Assembly: GCA_009746045.1 (NCBI GenBank) | Contig: RPFO01002171.1 | Span: forward strand, 69,501-133,500 | Length of the DNA stretch: 64,000 bases | Direction of reading: 5' to 3' | Origin: Mesostigma viride | Lineage: Eukaryota > Streptophyta > Mesostigmatophyceae > Mesostigmatales > Mesostigmataceae | Part shown: positions 1 through 13,400 of the stretch, one piece after another | Position numbering within the stretch: the stretch's first letter is position 1 | How the letters are laid out: every line of letters begins with the position of its first letter | Position numbers and translations under genes: made by a program | The notes under the pieces: generated by a model | Databases searched by the model: none | Told to the model about the DNA's origin: nothing | The model's input: the letters and a program-made list of their open reading frames with translations, nothing else

Positions 1-39
1 GGAAGCCTTCACAGGCTCCTGCTTCCCAACCCCCTGCAG

Positions 40-1427
40 CCTCCCTGTGGACTACGAGGCCACCCTGGTGCCCTCCCTGGTCCAGGCGCTGCTCTCCGAC
101 ACAGGTCCGGGGATCTCCCTGTCGCGCGCCTCCTTCTTGTGGCCAAAGGGGGTTGTGAACGACTCCTCCGACGCTGCTTGCGGCTGCCCCTTGGCGGGAG
201 GGGGCAGTTCCCTTGCCAGCCCCCCCTGGGCCCACGCATTGGGCGTTGCGGCCATGCGTTTGGGCGCGACGGGGGAACCGCTGGTGGCCGTGTTCGGCCG
301 AGGGGGGCAGGTCGTTACGGAGACCAGCAACGCGTGGTATCCCTCCGAGGGGTGGCCAGTTGTCGGTGTGGCAGCATGGGGCGATGCGGCCGGTGTGCTG
401 GTGGATTGGGACGTGGAGGCATCGGCGTGGGTCGATGGGGACGCGGGCCTCACGCAGGGCTACCTGGTGGTGATGGATACGGAGATGACCCAAGTGCTCA
501 TGGCCACCGCGCTGCCAGGGACCATGGCGGTGACGTCTGCCATCGCCACGGATGACGGCAAGCTGGTTCTGGCGGGGTATGCTGCCGACCCTCGCGCGGT
601 TTTCGGGTATGGCTTGGCGTCCATGCCGTGCACGCCCTGGGTGCCTGAGACGGCCAACACGACGAGCGACATGGCGCCACCTGGCGCGATCCAATCAAGC
701 TACGGCGGCGGACAGCTGGATGGTTTTCTGCTCACCGTGTGTCTGCGCGCAGATGGGTGCGTGGGGGACCTGCCGCCTGTCACTGGCCGTCTCTGTGATG
801 CTGGCTGCTCCGGCCGAGGGTCCTGCGGGCCCCTGGGTGAGTGTGTCTGCGACACCGGTTACCAGGGCCAGGACTGCTCCCTGCTCACGTGTCCGGTGCC
901 GGACCGCCCCGTGTGGGAGGCGATACTTCCACCCGCTCCCCTCGCCCGCAGCGGCCATGTGGCGTCGAGCCTCTATGGCGACATGGTCGTGTTTGGGGGC
1001 GTGACGAGCGGAGGTGTTGACCCGGCCACCGGTGACATCATCGATGTTGTCATGGGGGATGTCCAGGTGCTGCGACGGGAGACCGCCACCTGGCAGCGTG
1101 TGCATGAGTACACCCCCGCGGCCCCGGAGGCGACGCGGGGCCCTGCGCCGAGGCATGGCCACGCGGCCACCCAGGGACCCAGCGTGGGCCAGGTGTGGGT
1201 GCATGGGGGCATCGGTGCAGATGGTGCTCTGCTGGGGGACCTGTGGCTGATGAGGGCGGCAGAAGGCAGCAGCATGGTCACTTGGGCGCAGGCGAGTGTC
1301 ACGGGTGCTGTGCCGCCCCCGGCGTATGGCCACAGTCTGACGTCCCTGCAGGGTGGAGGCGTGGTCGTTCTGTTTGCAGGGTGCAACGAGGTGACTGCGT
1401 CGCGCGATGGCTACCTGCTGAACACAG
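40..1427 (+). CDS. Exon: N-proximal region, EGF-like domain, first kelch repeats
   Basis: The acceptor is CAG at 37-39 and the donor GTGTGT is at 1428. The first 250 residues are beta-rich and not recognised. An EGF-like module at about 795-890 reads CDAGCSGRGSC then CVCDTGYQGQDC, the six-cysteine pattern. Kelch-type blades follow, with arginine/histidine then VVFGG or VWVHGG strands near 940-1000, 1150-1215 and 1315-1385. One nucleotide is left over at the 3' end and is completed by the next exon. Confidence 0.8.
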
Positions 1428-4400
1428 GTGTGTGGTGGCGAACGGTGGGGGTGAGTGGGTGGGGAATGGGGACGGTTCAGGTGAAAATTGAATGGGTATC
1501 GAAGGGGGGGGGGGGGGGCTGGTTGCGCACTAGCTACTGCACAAAAAGCGGGTGGCTAAGCCGATATCGTTGTTCCGTCACCTTGTAAACATGACAAGGG
1601 CCAGTGCCTGAACAATTATGAAGCCAAAGGCGGCCACCCTGGCTTTCGTTGTATTTTGGTCCAACAGTTAACGTTCATGCATACCCCATTTTGCTGCTGT
1701 GGTGCAGGGCTGATCCGATAGGAATCGGGGTTCTTTGAACGGAGTTTCTTCTATACGTGAATGCGGGAACAAGAGGCCGCTGGATGAGCGGCTTATAGGT
1801 CGTAGTGTTTTCTCGTAGCTGTTTGGCTAGAGCTTTTGTGATTAGTAGATGCAATATAGTGCATGGTTGAAAAATGAATTAAATAAAATGTGCGTTCCGC
1901 GCTTGGGTTGATTATACCCGGGCGGAACGGGGCGTGAGGTGCAGTGCCCCTGAAAAGAACAACCTACGCATTATTTAATACTAGCCGTGCAGATTCGGGA
2001 TATTCTACCCCCGGTCTGTACGGTTAGCGTCTTACTAGCATCACTGAACATAAGGGTTTAATGACGTCAGTTAGCTAGGGATAAGGGAGGTTTTGCGACT
2101 AAAAGCCGCTCTGGCTGGTTTTGTCGGCCTCTTTCTTTGCTCGTTGTCGTTGCGGCGGCAGCCGCAGCTATGGGTGCTGCGGAGCAAAATCCCAAAAGCA
2201 CTGGTTGCACCGGCCACTTGGCCAGTGGTGAGACTTCCAGTTGTTAACCGGCCAAGCGTAGTTCCTCGTCCGGTTAACTAAAAGAAAAGAAAATGATTAC
2301 CTCCGGTCCGCACCTTTTCCCCAGCTTGGGGTCTTTGGTGGGCCGGATGCCGTGACAGGTGCTCAACTGTCGCTTGGTCGGCCCAGTGCGCGAGCTGGTG
2401 CTCCGTACCTGGGGATGCTTGCACCCCGGGTTGGAGCCGGATGGCTGGCACTGGCGACCCGTGTCTCGGTCCGCGGCCTGCGGCTTCTTCTTCGGAAATT
2501 GCTGCTGGCCAGCAAACTTTGCAATTGCCTTCCGCCGAGGGGGGGTGGTTGGGGCTGGGGACGGCGATGGGAAAAGCGCCTAAGCTAGAAATTTTTTCCC
2601 CACGCATAGAAACCTCGGGGGGAAATGCGGTCTTGGCTGAACGGACTCTCGTTCAGCCAGGTGCCTGGGGCTGTGGCCTCGGGCATCCGGGTTGGCGGGG
2701 CCTGGGCTAGGTCCACGTTTTTTCTCGAAGCACCCCGGGTCTACGGGGAGACGGCCATAGCGGTACCGACTCGGGGCCCCGAGAGGGGTCATGATAGGCT
2801 GGCCGTGCGCAATCGCAGTGCAAATGCGCTGGGCCTTTTTGGGCCTGGCCATGCATCCACAGCCGCCGGGCACACGCCTCCCGATGTGGGGGGGCTCCCG
2901 TTTTGCGGCAGGGCGGTCACTTGTGACAACGAGCAAGGTGGAGTGCGGCTTCAAGGGAAAGCCAGGGCGGGGGTGATTGGGCAACGTACTTCATGAAGGG
3001 CCTTGAACGGCGTGCCTCCGGGCATGTCAATTAGTGTCACATGTATGCTTCCACTTATTGTTTTAATGAAGATGCTGGTTTTTGTGGGAGCTACGTGGGA
3101 CATGAATCGGGGTTCTTTGAACGGAGTTTCTCCTATACGTGAATGCGGGAACAAGAGGCCGCTGGATGAGCGGCTTATAGGTCGTAGTGTTTTCTCGTAG
3201 CTGTTTGGCTAGAGCTTTTGTGATTAGTAGATGCAATATAGTGCATGGTTGAAAAATGAATTAAATAAAATGTGCGTTCCGCGCTTGGGTTGATTATACC
3301 CGGGCGGAACGGGGCGTGAGGTGCAGTGCCCCTGAAAAGAACAACCTACGCATTATTTAATACTAGCCGTGCAGATTCGGGATATTCTACCCCCGGTCTG
3401 TACGGTTAGCGTCTTACTAGCATCACTGAACATAAGGGTTTAATGACGTCAGTTAGCTAGGGATAAGGGAGGTTTTGCGACTAAAAGCCGCTCTGGCTGG
3501 TTTTGTCGGCCTCTTTCTTTGCTCCCCACCCACCCACCCTTGTCTTGGTTGCCTCTAGGGCAACGTACTTCATGAAGGGCCTTGAACGGCGTGCCTCCGG
3601 GCATGTCAATTAGTGTCACATGTATGCTTCCACTTATTGTTTTAATGAAGATGCTGGTTTTTGTGGGAGCTACGTGGGACATGAAACGTTTTTTAAGGGT
3701 TTGTGTGTGGTGTGTGGAGGACACCTGGCTAAAGGACAGCATGGAGTCGACTGCAGGTGGATGCAGCACATGCATAGTAAATCCATTACCATGAGCCTTC
3801 TTCCAAATTTCGGCACCTCTGCCGGCTACCATGCCACCTGCCGCACCGCATGTGGGAGTCTGTTGTCACCCTAGCATTTTTCATTTGAAGCCCCTCTTTT
3901 CTGTTATGTAGGGGTCGATGACATGAAGCCTAGCCCTCGCGAACCTTATCGGTAAACCCACAAAACCAACCCATTATCTTCTTGGCTGCCGCGTCCAGGT
4001 ATCTAACCTTGTCTTGTCCACCTTGGCATGCCCGTGACCCCCAAACACCAGCCTCCCTGCGCTGGACGATGATGGCTGCATCCATGGGTGCGCGTCCCGC
4101 GGCGCGCTGCCACCACACGGCGGTGGCGGTCACGGTGCCAAGCCTTGGCGAGTGCGTGCTGGTGTTCGGGGGATCCAACCAGCTGCGGCTGGAGGTACGC
4201 CGTACCTTGCAAAGCAGAGCCCAGTCGCTGACTCGGGATGCCTTACGAGGGGTAGGCAGCACTTGCGTGTGCAGGTTGATGCGGTACTAATGCTGCCCCA
4301 GCGTCGAGAGCCGGGGTTCTTATGGGACGTGCTAGCTGGTCCAGAAAAGGACGAGAACGCTTGTTGTGTTTGGGTGATAATTAAGAGGCGGTTGCAAGGC

Positions 4401-7400
4401 GTGCTTAAAATTGTAGTAGTAAGTCCTTTGCATCAACTACAGAACTGGTAGGCCTCTGCACATTTATTACATGATGACCGGAAATTATGGCAGCTAGTTT
4501 TCTCTGTAGCTTTGGTGGATATTTTTACTGGCCAGCTGACTGGCAGGGCGAGAAACTGCAGATTTAGTTTACGACTAGAAGCATATCACTCAAAAAACGC
4601 CACGGAAGTTTACTGACCATGGCAGAATCCGCTCATTGTTTCCAACCCCGGCCCCTTGTCCGCCACCCCCACAGGTTCTGGGTGACCTCTGGCGCTGGTG
4701 CCTGTCCACCGGCTCCTGGTCGCTGATGGAGCCGTTTGACCGGTTGCTGCCGCGCCCCGTCCCCCGCTACGGCCACGCGGCCGCCAGCGTGAACCACCGC
4801 CTAGTCGTCTTTGGAGGGTTCACGAGTTTCCAGTTCCTCGACTTCCTCAACGACCTGTGGCAGTGGGACGACGTGCTGCGGCTGTGGGTGCACGTCACGC
4901 CGACGGGTCTCCCCCCTCTCCCTCGGCTTTTCCACACGCTCACCCTGGTCACTTGCGACCTCGTGGTGTACGGCGGCAGCACGCTCCAGACGGGGGCACC
5001 GCTGGACGAACTGCGTGCGACCGAGTGGGTGCCGTTTGGTTGTTGATTTGCTTGCTGATTTGTTGGTTGAGTTGCTTGTTGGGTTGCTTGTTGCATTGCT
5101 TGTTGCGTTGCTTGTTGGGTTTCTTGTTGGGTTGCTTGTTGGGTTGCTTGTTGGGTTGCTTGTTGGGTTGCTTGTTGGGTTGCTTGTTGAGTTGTGTGTG
5201 GTGCTCAGCCCCCAGGTCAGAATTGCATACATGGTGTGCCTCTTGTGTTGGTTTTCATTTTTACTATTCCATATCTAGCATGTGCATCATTCAACAGCAG
5301 CATTACTTTCCTAAGAAGCACCGCCTCCTTTGCCGGGTGCAACATAACAAAGCGGACATGCAGTTGGAGGCCTTGATGCAACTACCGTCGGGACCATGGC
5401 CTCTTGTGCAGAGTCAGCTCCATCATAATCCCCCAATCTCTCGTCCGACATTTTGCTGCCCCATTTGTATGATTTAGCCCGCCCACGCCCATGCTATTGC
5501 TTCCTGATGCTGCCCCCCACCATCCATGTGCCCCTGCTGCTTGTGCGTGCTTCCTGCCGGTCACAGCTACCAAGGCCTGCTGTGTGAGGCCGGCTCCTAC
5601 CTGGACAGTGAACTGGAGTGCTTGCCCTGCGAGCCAGGCACATTTGCGGCGACCAAGGGGAGCTACGAATGCCAGCCATGCCCGCCGGGAACGTTTGATT
5701 ATGCCGGCGCCGCCACCGCCTGTGCCCCATGCCCGGCAGGTGCGACCTGTAAACGGGGAATACGTTTATCTATTGAAATGACCATCAATAGGGCAACTAG
5801 AGTAAGGATGAGGCTATGGTCAGGGGACGGAATACGTTTATCTATTGAAATGACCATCAATAGGGCAACTAGAGTAAGGATGAGGCTATGGTCAGGGGAC
5901 TTCGTTATCGCATCGCACCCCAATGGGCATGATCAGAGCAGCCTATTTTTCTAGCATCGCCGGTCAATGTTTCTCACCCTCATTGGCATGTGAACTGTGG
6001 CATTGTATAATGTCCATCCTTCGTGGCTGCCCCCTTTTGGGCCTCACATCGCCCGCGATTTCTTTGACTCGTTCCTCATCGCACTTGTTCATCATGGATG
6101 GAAGGAGACCTGGCCTTTGTCTGCGCCTCGTCACGCCTGTCTCGCGCTGTGGCAGCTTCCCCAGTTTCATTAGTGCAGGCTCGTTCACCACAGTCGGTAA
6201 TGGGTGAATGGGTCTCCCTGATCTCTCGTGTAGACTACGAGGGATGCCGTTCCGGCGGCATGCCAGGATGGACAAGTCTGCCTCTGCTGCGTGTCTCTGG
6301 AGCAGCGTTTCTGCTTTAAAGGCAGCACTGGGAGAACGGCGTCTGGCAAGCACCTGACTGTGGACTATATCCTACAGGCGCTTATGCACTCCTGACTATA
6401 TCCTACTTCTGGAGTGGCAAACTAGGGCAGTGTATGGGTGCGTACCTTACCCCTCCTGCCTTCCCGTTCCAAGCAGCTCTGTGGATCATTGCCCTGACGA
6501 TGACGTGTCCCGTGTGCACACTGTCACGCTGCACACACTGTAATTTCAAGCGCGTGCGGCATGAGGCAGGGTGACTCATCCCATGCGTCTACCCATGGCT
6601 TCCGCCTACGTCGGCAAGGTATCATGATTTCATCAAACTGTGACATCCTGCCATCGTAACCATTGAACCAAGATGTCGTCACTCATCCCCACACCACCAG
6701 GCTATGCCAGCGCGGCCGTCGGTGCAACCACCCTGGGCTATTGCATATCATGCGCTGCCGGCAGCTTCTCCGCCGAGGGTGCCGCAGGGTGCTCGGTGTG
6801 CCCCCCTGGGACCTACTCGGAGGACAGCGCCGCCGCCGAGTGCACCCCCTGCGAGGTGGGTGGCTGCAGAGACATGGCTGGCACAGGGGGGCTTCATTGG
6901 CGTGGCCTACCCTTCCGTGGCGCAACGCATGGGGCTCTGTCCATAGGAGGCTGCTTGTAGGCTGGCAGAGGGTAGCTAGGGCTTCTAGAGAGGGCCACGC
7001 TTTGTTGGAAGAGAAATGGCACTGGCAATGCGGGAAAACAAAAGCAATGCTTTGTTTGGAGCCTAGTAATGGGGTGGGGACGTGGTTGTTAATCCATGGT
7101 GGGGTGGAGAATGACATTCCAGCGTGTTTGTCTGTGTTTGTGCCCAGGGTTGTGGCCAGGGCGCGCTTCGTGGGTTACTCGTGTGGGTTTCCTCGTGGGT
7201 TACTCGTCGGTTTTGCGGCTTACTGCTCCGCCCCGCCCTTACCTTAAGCTGCGTGCGTGTGGCTGGGATGGGAGGAATGGTCCATGGATAAGTCGATCCG
7301 AGCTCATCCTCCTGTGTAGTAGTGTGAGGGTTTTGTCAATAATTCCAGTCTCTTGGTGTGCAGGTTGGCGTCCCCCATGTTCTACCAGCCATCAGATATA

Positions 7401-10400
7401 ACGGTCACTTGTCGCCGGTATTCGTGGGGTCAAACCTTACAAAATTTTCCAACGCTTTCCTCCTTGGTGCTCTTGACGCGGGATGAGCCTCCTTATGACC
7501 CCACGGCCCACTCGGCCCATCCGGCAACGCCCAGGCCGGCTACTTCTCCACGAGCGCAGGCGCCAGCAGCTCGTCGACATGCCAGCAGGTGCCCCCAGGG
7601 ACCTACTCCACCTTGGGGAGCGTCCTTCCCATCCCCTGCCCCAGCGGCACCTTCTCGCCTGACCCTGGCGCGACCGCATGCTCCGACTGCCCCCAGGGCA
7701 CGTACAGCGGGCAAAGGAGCAGCGAGTGCCAGCCGTGCCCGCCAGGGACCTTGTCGCTCCAGTCGCGCGCTACGTCGCCGTCCGCGTGCGCTCCCTGCCC
7801 CACGGGCACTTACTCGTCCTCTTATGCCGCCAACGCGTGCACGCCCTGCGGCCTGGGCACAGCCAGCGCGGCGCTTGGGGCATCGAGCCCCAGCGCGTGC
7901 GCTGCCTGCGCCGCCGGCAGTATAGCCCCGCGCCGCGGCATGGCGGCGTGCGAGGCTTGCCCCGCAGGTACCTTCACGTCCCTGACAGGCCAGGTGGCAT
8001 GCTCCCCCTGCCCCCGCGGCACCTACCTGCCGGCTACGGGCTCTGCCAGTATTACTGCCTGCGTCGCGTGCCCTGCAGGAACGTTCACGAGGGACCCCGG
8101 CACGCCCGAAGTGGGCGGGTGCCAGCAGTGCTCGCCCGGTTGGTGGCTCGATCAAAGCGCACTCACCTGCGTGCCTTGTGGCGCAGGGACCTATTTGGAC
8201 GCGGCAGCCCTCCTGGCAGGGCCCGCGACGTCCCCCTCAGCGTGCTTGCCGTGCCCGGTGGGTCAATTCAGCCCCGCGGGGGCCAGCGCGTGTACACCGT
8301 GCGAGGCGTCCACGTTTGGCTTTGCCGGCTGGTCTGCGTGCGCGGCCTGCGATGCCACCTGCACGCACATGCCGCGCAGCTTGGCGGGGGCGACGCCAGC
8401 ATCGGGTTGCGACATCGCAGGGACCTCCTCCTGTTCCCAGGGTGTGTGCCTCTGCAGGGCGGGATCTGCGGGGGCGGACTGCGGCCTAAACCTGACGTCC
8501 GCGGCAAGCGTCCTCGAGTTCTCCCGCGCTCTTTTCCTAGTCAGCGACCAAGTGCTCTGGCTGCCGTCGTCCGGCCCCAGCTCCATCGTGCTGTCCAACG
8601 CCTCAGCCGCCAACGTGACACTCTTCCGCAAGGGAGGCCTGGGCGTGGCCGCGCGGGTCAACCTGGTGGTGACACGTGGTGGCGGTGGCGGCAGCGAGGG
8701 CGACACCCTCGACATCACCTTCCTGTACGCGGTGGCCCCCAATGGAGCACTCTCACAGCCAAGTCTCGTGGCCAGCGAGGGGGGGGCGGGGGCGGAGGGG
8801 CGGGACTTAGTCAGCTGACATCGGCCACGTTGCAGCTGACCTTCCCTGCTGGGCAGGCGTCCGTGGAGCTGATCCTTGGGGTCGCGAATGCCGGTGTGGA
8901 CGTGGCCGCGTGCGACGAGTGGGACTTGGCGATCGCGTCGCCGTCCGTCGTGCCCCCTGCTGGTGGCCACCAGGTCTCCCTGGGCGCGGTCGCCAGTGTG
9001 TCCCTGCAGCGGTTCACCGAGGGCGCTGCGGAGGCCAGCGGTAGTGCGGGGGACGAGGGCGGGACGCTTGCCGTCCCTGGGGCATACTCAGTAAGTGGGG
9101 GGTGGAGTGCCTTTGGGATTCTATATGCTATTAACTAATTAAGAACATAAGTCCGTGGGGAGGATATGTAACACATATCCCTGAGAAGGGGCATATGGTT
9201 TTTAATCCATTCTAGTCGACAACCTGCAGGTGGTGGGTGCAAACTGCCACCTACTCGGGGTGCACAACTGAGGTGCACCTGCACCACCGTGTATTCCAGC
9301 AGATCTGCAAAGTTGCGGACATGGGGTGGAAGATGATCATGGCTAAGCAGTGGCTAGGGCATGATGGAGTCTCAGCAGAGAGTGGCTCTCTGCATGGGCA
9401 AAGCATGGCTGACTCATAGCGGATGCAGTAAGGCGGCCCCACGGTCCAGAGCCCACAGATAGGCTTGGAACACATTGAGAGGCGCCGGTTTGGGAGAATA
9501 TAAAGGCCTCTCCCGGAGCCTGAGGGGTTTTAGGGGCATACACAGGATTAACCCGCAACCCACTCTATGCTATACTTATTGTTTAATATGCATAATGCTA
9601 TGATTGTTGTTTACTAACAATGCTGTCTGTCATGAAGATAGCTGCATGAAGATAGCTGCATGAGGGCCATGATATGTCGAAGGAGCAGGAATCAAGCGGC
9701 AATGGTATGCACAAATCTGACACTTTTAAACGCATCAACTGGCAGACAATATATGTGCACGAACGCGGATGCAAGTTCTATTCTTTGCTACACGGGTTCA
9801 CCCCTGTGTGGTACCCTCCCCTTTATCCTATCACCACCCCTTCACTGTATCACCACAGTCATGCCTGTCTTCCACCACCTCATGCATGCGCTCCATGTCC
9901 TCAATCATGTGCGTCTGTTGCCCCCGAGCGAGCAGGTCACTCTCAACAGCTCCGCCACGCTGGCGCGCGACCTCTCGTTCCGGATGCCAGCCGACAGCGG
10001 GGACCCCTTGGACGTGCTTCTGCTGACCGACGCGTCGGCCTCGTTCCGCGATGACCTGGCATTCCTCCGTTCCTCCGTTGCCTTGCTGCTGGCGACGTTA
10101 CAAGCCGAGTACCCGGGCTCACGGCTGGGGCTCGCCACGTTCATCGACCAGCCGACGCCCCCGTTTGGCGCGAGTGGGGATTATGAGTACTTGCTGGCAC
10201 AGCCGGTGGCGGGGAGTGCGCCCGTGTTGCAGGTACGGAGTTGTCTCTTGTTCCAGCCAGGATGCTAGCCAGCACCCTGGCTATCTTGCCTATGTCCCAA
10301 GGGGCTTCGGTTTACCCTTGCTGCTCGTTTGTATGTTTACGACTACCATTTCGTTTTACGTGTGCTCACTAACCGTGAGATGCACCCATCCACGCTCACG

Positions 10401-13400
10401 TGCGCTCTTGAGTATCTTCACATGCACTCAGCTGTGCTCGTATGCACCCAACTATGCTCACCTGCACCCAGCAATGTCTATGTGCACATCCCCTCGGTCC
10501 ACATCCCCACCTCACATGGATGGACGGCATGGATACATCGGGACGGCATGGGTTGGGTGCATCGGAACGCCCAAATGCGTACATCGGACCCCTTCACCCC
10601 CCTCAGGCCACCGCGGACCAATTGACGGCGGGCCACGGCGGTGACAGCCGCCAGTCCCAGCTGACGGCCCTCCTCAGGGTGGCTCAGGGTGCAGAGCAGG
10701 CGTTCAACCGCAGTGAGCTGGGGGACAGCAGCGAGCGCCGGCGTCGCGTTGTTCTGCTGTCGACCGACTCGGAGTTTCACGAGGCGGGGGATGGCGCAGG
10801 GGAGGGGGGCCACCCGACCATCACCGCGGTAGGGAAAATGCAGGGGGAAAGGGGAGGGAGGAGGCCCATTGCCGCGGTAGGGTGGTAAGGTGTGGGGCGC
10901 GGTTAGCCAGGCAGGGGGCGTGGTAGGCCAAACGCTGTGGGGCGCATGCATATGCAGTGGTCGATAGAGAGGCACGTTGGGGGCACAGGAGGTGGGGTGG
11001 TTGACCGGTGGGCATGAGCACTAGCGGGTTGATCATTATGAGCACACGGTAGTGCATGTGATGGGGTCTACGGGAGGGCGCAGAAGGGTAGTTGGAGCGT
11101 AGCTTGTTTTTGTGTGGCTTGTCGACGTGATATACCACACAAGAGATGGTGTATTGGATGGCCAATCAACTCTTGTGCTGTTTTCATGCCGGTCAGCAGG
11201 CAGGGCGGGAGAGCTGTTGTTGGGTTTTCTCGTGTGTGGAAGCTTGTCTAGTACAGGATTGCAGGGTACGACATCAGTTGCAAGTGGCTTAGTAGCGACG
11301 TGGGGGGTCGTCTGAAATTATTTAATAAAATATATAGGAATGTGGTGCTTGCGTTCTTGAGGAGCGGGGCACATGCATCCGCTGAGATGCTTGCTGAGAG
11401 ATGGCAGCGTACCAGGGTGGCCTGTCCCCAAGCTTGATTTTTTTCCAAGATTGTGCCTGTAGCTCATGCTGGTGGATCATGCTTGCTGGCGTACGCTGTT
11501 TACAATTCAAATTGAAAGAATTACTCGATTCGAATTGAAACTATAACTCGGTACTAACCATTACTCGCTCTTCATCTCACGCTCTTCACCTCGTCCACTG
11601 GCATCACTACTTTTGGTTCTAAAAACAACCCGTACTTATCACCACCGCTACCCCCTTCCCGGCCCTGGCCAGGTCAAGGAGGCGCTTCTTCTGGCAAACA
11701 TCTCTCCCCTGTTCGCGGTGACCGCGCGTGCAAGGGGGGCCTACGACACGCTGGTGCAGCAGCTGGGGTTTGGCGACGTGCAGACGTTGGCGGCAGACAG
11801 CAGCAACCTGGCACGCGTCCTGTCCGATGGCCTGATCGAGCTGCAGCGCAGCGTCCAGCTAATGGTGGCGTGGGATCCGTTGCGGCTTGTTCAGATGCTG
11901 ACACCCGCAACGCATGACGCCACCCTGGCCACGCAGGGCTCCCTCGTCTCGTCCACGCTGCACCTGTCCAGGTAAACAGTAACTCCGCCGGCTATCATTC
12001 ATGATCCGCCAGGCGTGTGGGCGTTCCGCCATGGCTCTCTGTTACGTGCGCTCTCTCTGCTGGCACACGCGTATGAGCGCTCTGTCATGCTTCTGGGAGT
12101 GCCTGCTGCAGGCACAAGGACGCTGGCACACCCCGCTGGCCATGGGTACGACCCGGGCCATGGCAAAGTTGGCAAGGTCTCCCATTCATGTTGGTGAGCC
12201 GGTGACGCACAGTCGGGAGTCGCATCACGATTGCATGGGTTGCTCACCACGATCTCTGCTGCCCATGTAAAGGGCATGGGAGGGAAGGGGAGGTATGGGA
12301 ATTTGGATAGACAGAGGGGTAGAGGGGCAGGAAAAGGGATGCAGCGAAAGGACCAGAGCGAGACAGGGAAGATATTGATAGGAGTTTATGATCGGGTCGA
12401 GGGGGGTTGTTATGTATAAGACCTCTATGGCAGTTAAGGGGGCACTTTCTCAAACGGGCCTCATCTCTCCCCTCCCAGTATCATCGGACGCGCATGCTGA
12501 ACGTGCAAGCACCAGCAAATGCTTGCAACCGGACCCTCGGGTGTGGGATCAGCTCAGCTAACCTACAGCCAAGTTCTGGTGAAACTGTCCATGTGCATAC
12601 GTGCGAGATTTTGTCTTGCGCTTACTGGGTTTACCTGCCAGCTGGGTCAGCATATGCTCCCATCCTATGCTCCCATCCCCCCGATTCTCCCACCCCCACC
12701 GGTATCTGCGCTACTTCATCTGTGTGCATCCCGCCTGTGTGGCTGGACATCTTCATCTCCATCCCCACATCATGGAGGATTTATGCTCACATGACACAGT
12801 TTAAGCGTTCATTACTTTGCCTGGCCGGTATCTGTGCTCGTTCCCCCCCGCGGGGAGCAGGTTGGGAGGATCTGCCAACGAGAGCTCCCTGGACACCCAG
12901 GTGGTCGTGACGGTGCTAGGCATCGGCAACGTCATAATCAATGTGCTGGCGCCCGCTGCGGCGGCTGCGTGCAGCCTGCGAGGTGAGAGAGGCTTTTCTG
13001 AAGGTTCTAATCGTGTGTGGGTGTATTTCCTGTTGTGTGTGCGTGTGCGTGCATGTCTCTCCTGTTGTGTTTGCCGTTCGTGCTTGGTTTAAGCGGTCAC
13101 ATATCAGTGGCAGTATGGCTGTGTCTTGATTGATGAAGGACTTTGAAGCACCACAAGCTGTAAAGCTTGCTGGATCAGGTCTTGGAACCAGCCCGGAACT
13201 GTAGGGCAGACCCTCCATCCTTCCGACTGACGGTGCAGACTGTCATTCCCCTCGCCTTGTGGACTTCTCCGGGCAATAGTTGTAGGAAGCCTTGCAACAT
13301 GTGTTGATATCAAGACCAGACAAATAAGGTATATTCACGGTATATTCATGCCTTCAGCTACACTGGTTGTGTCTGCTGCCCACTGCCCTGCCACGGCATT

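Noticed and set aside
1722-3685. Hammerhead or HDV-like ribozyme in the structured repeat
   Set aside because: CTGGATGAG resembles CTGATGAG but has an extra G and no GAAA partner; GGGCAAC alone is not enough for an HDV fold.
1722-3685. LTR retrotransposon with long terminal repeats
   Set aside because: The array ends with the right part of a short unit, not with a second copy of a terminal repeat, and no primer-binding site or gag/pol was seen.
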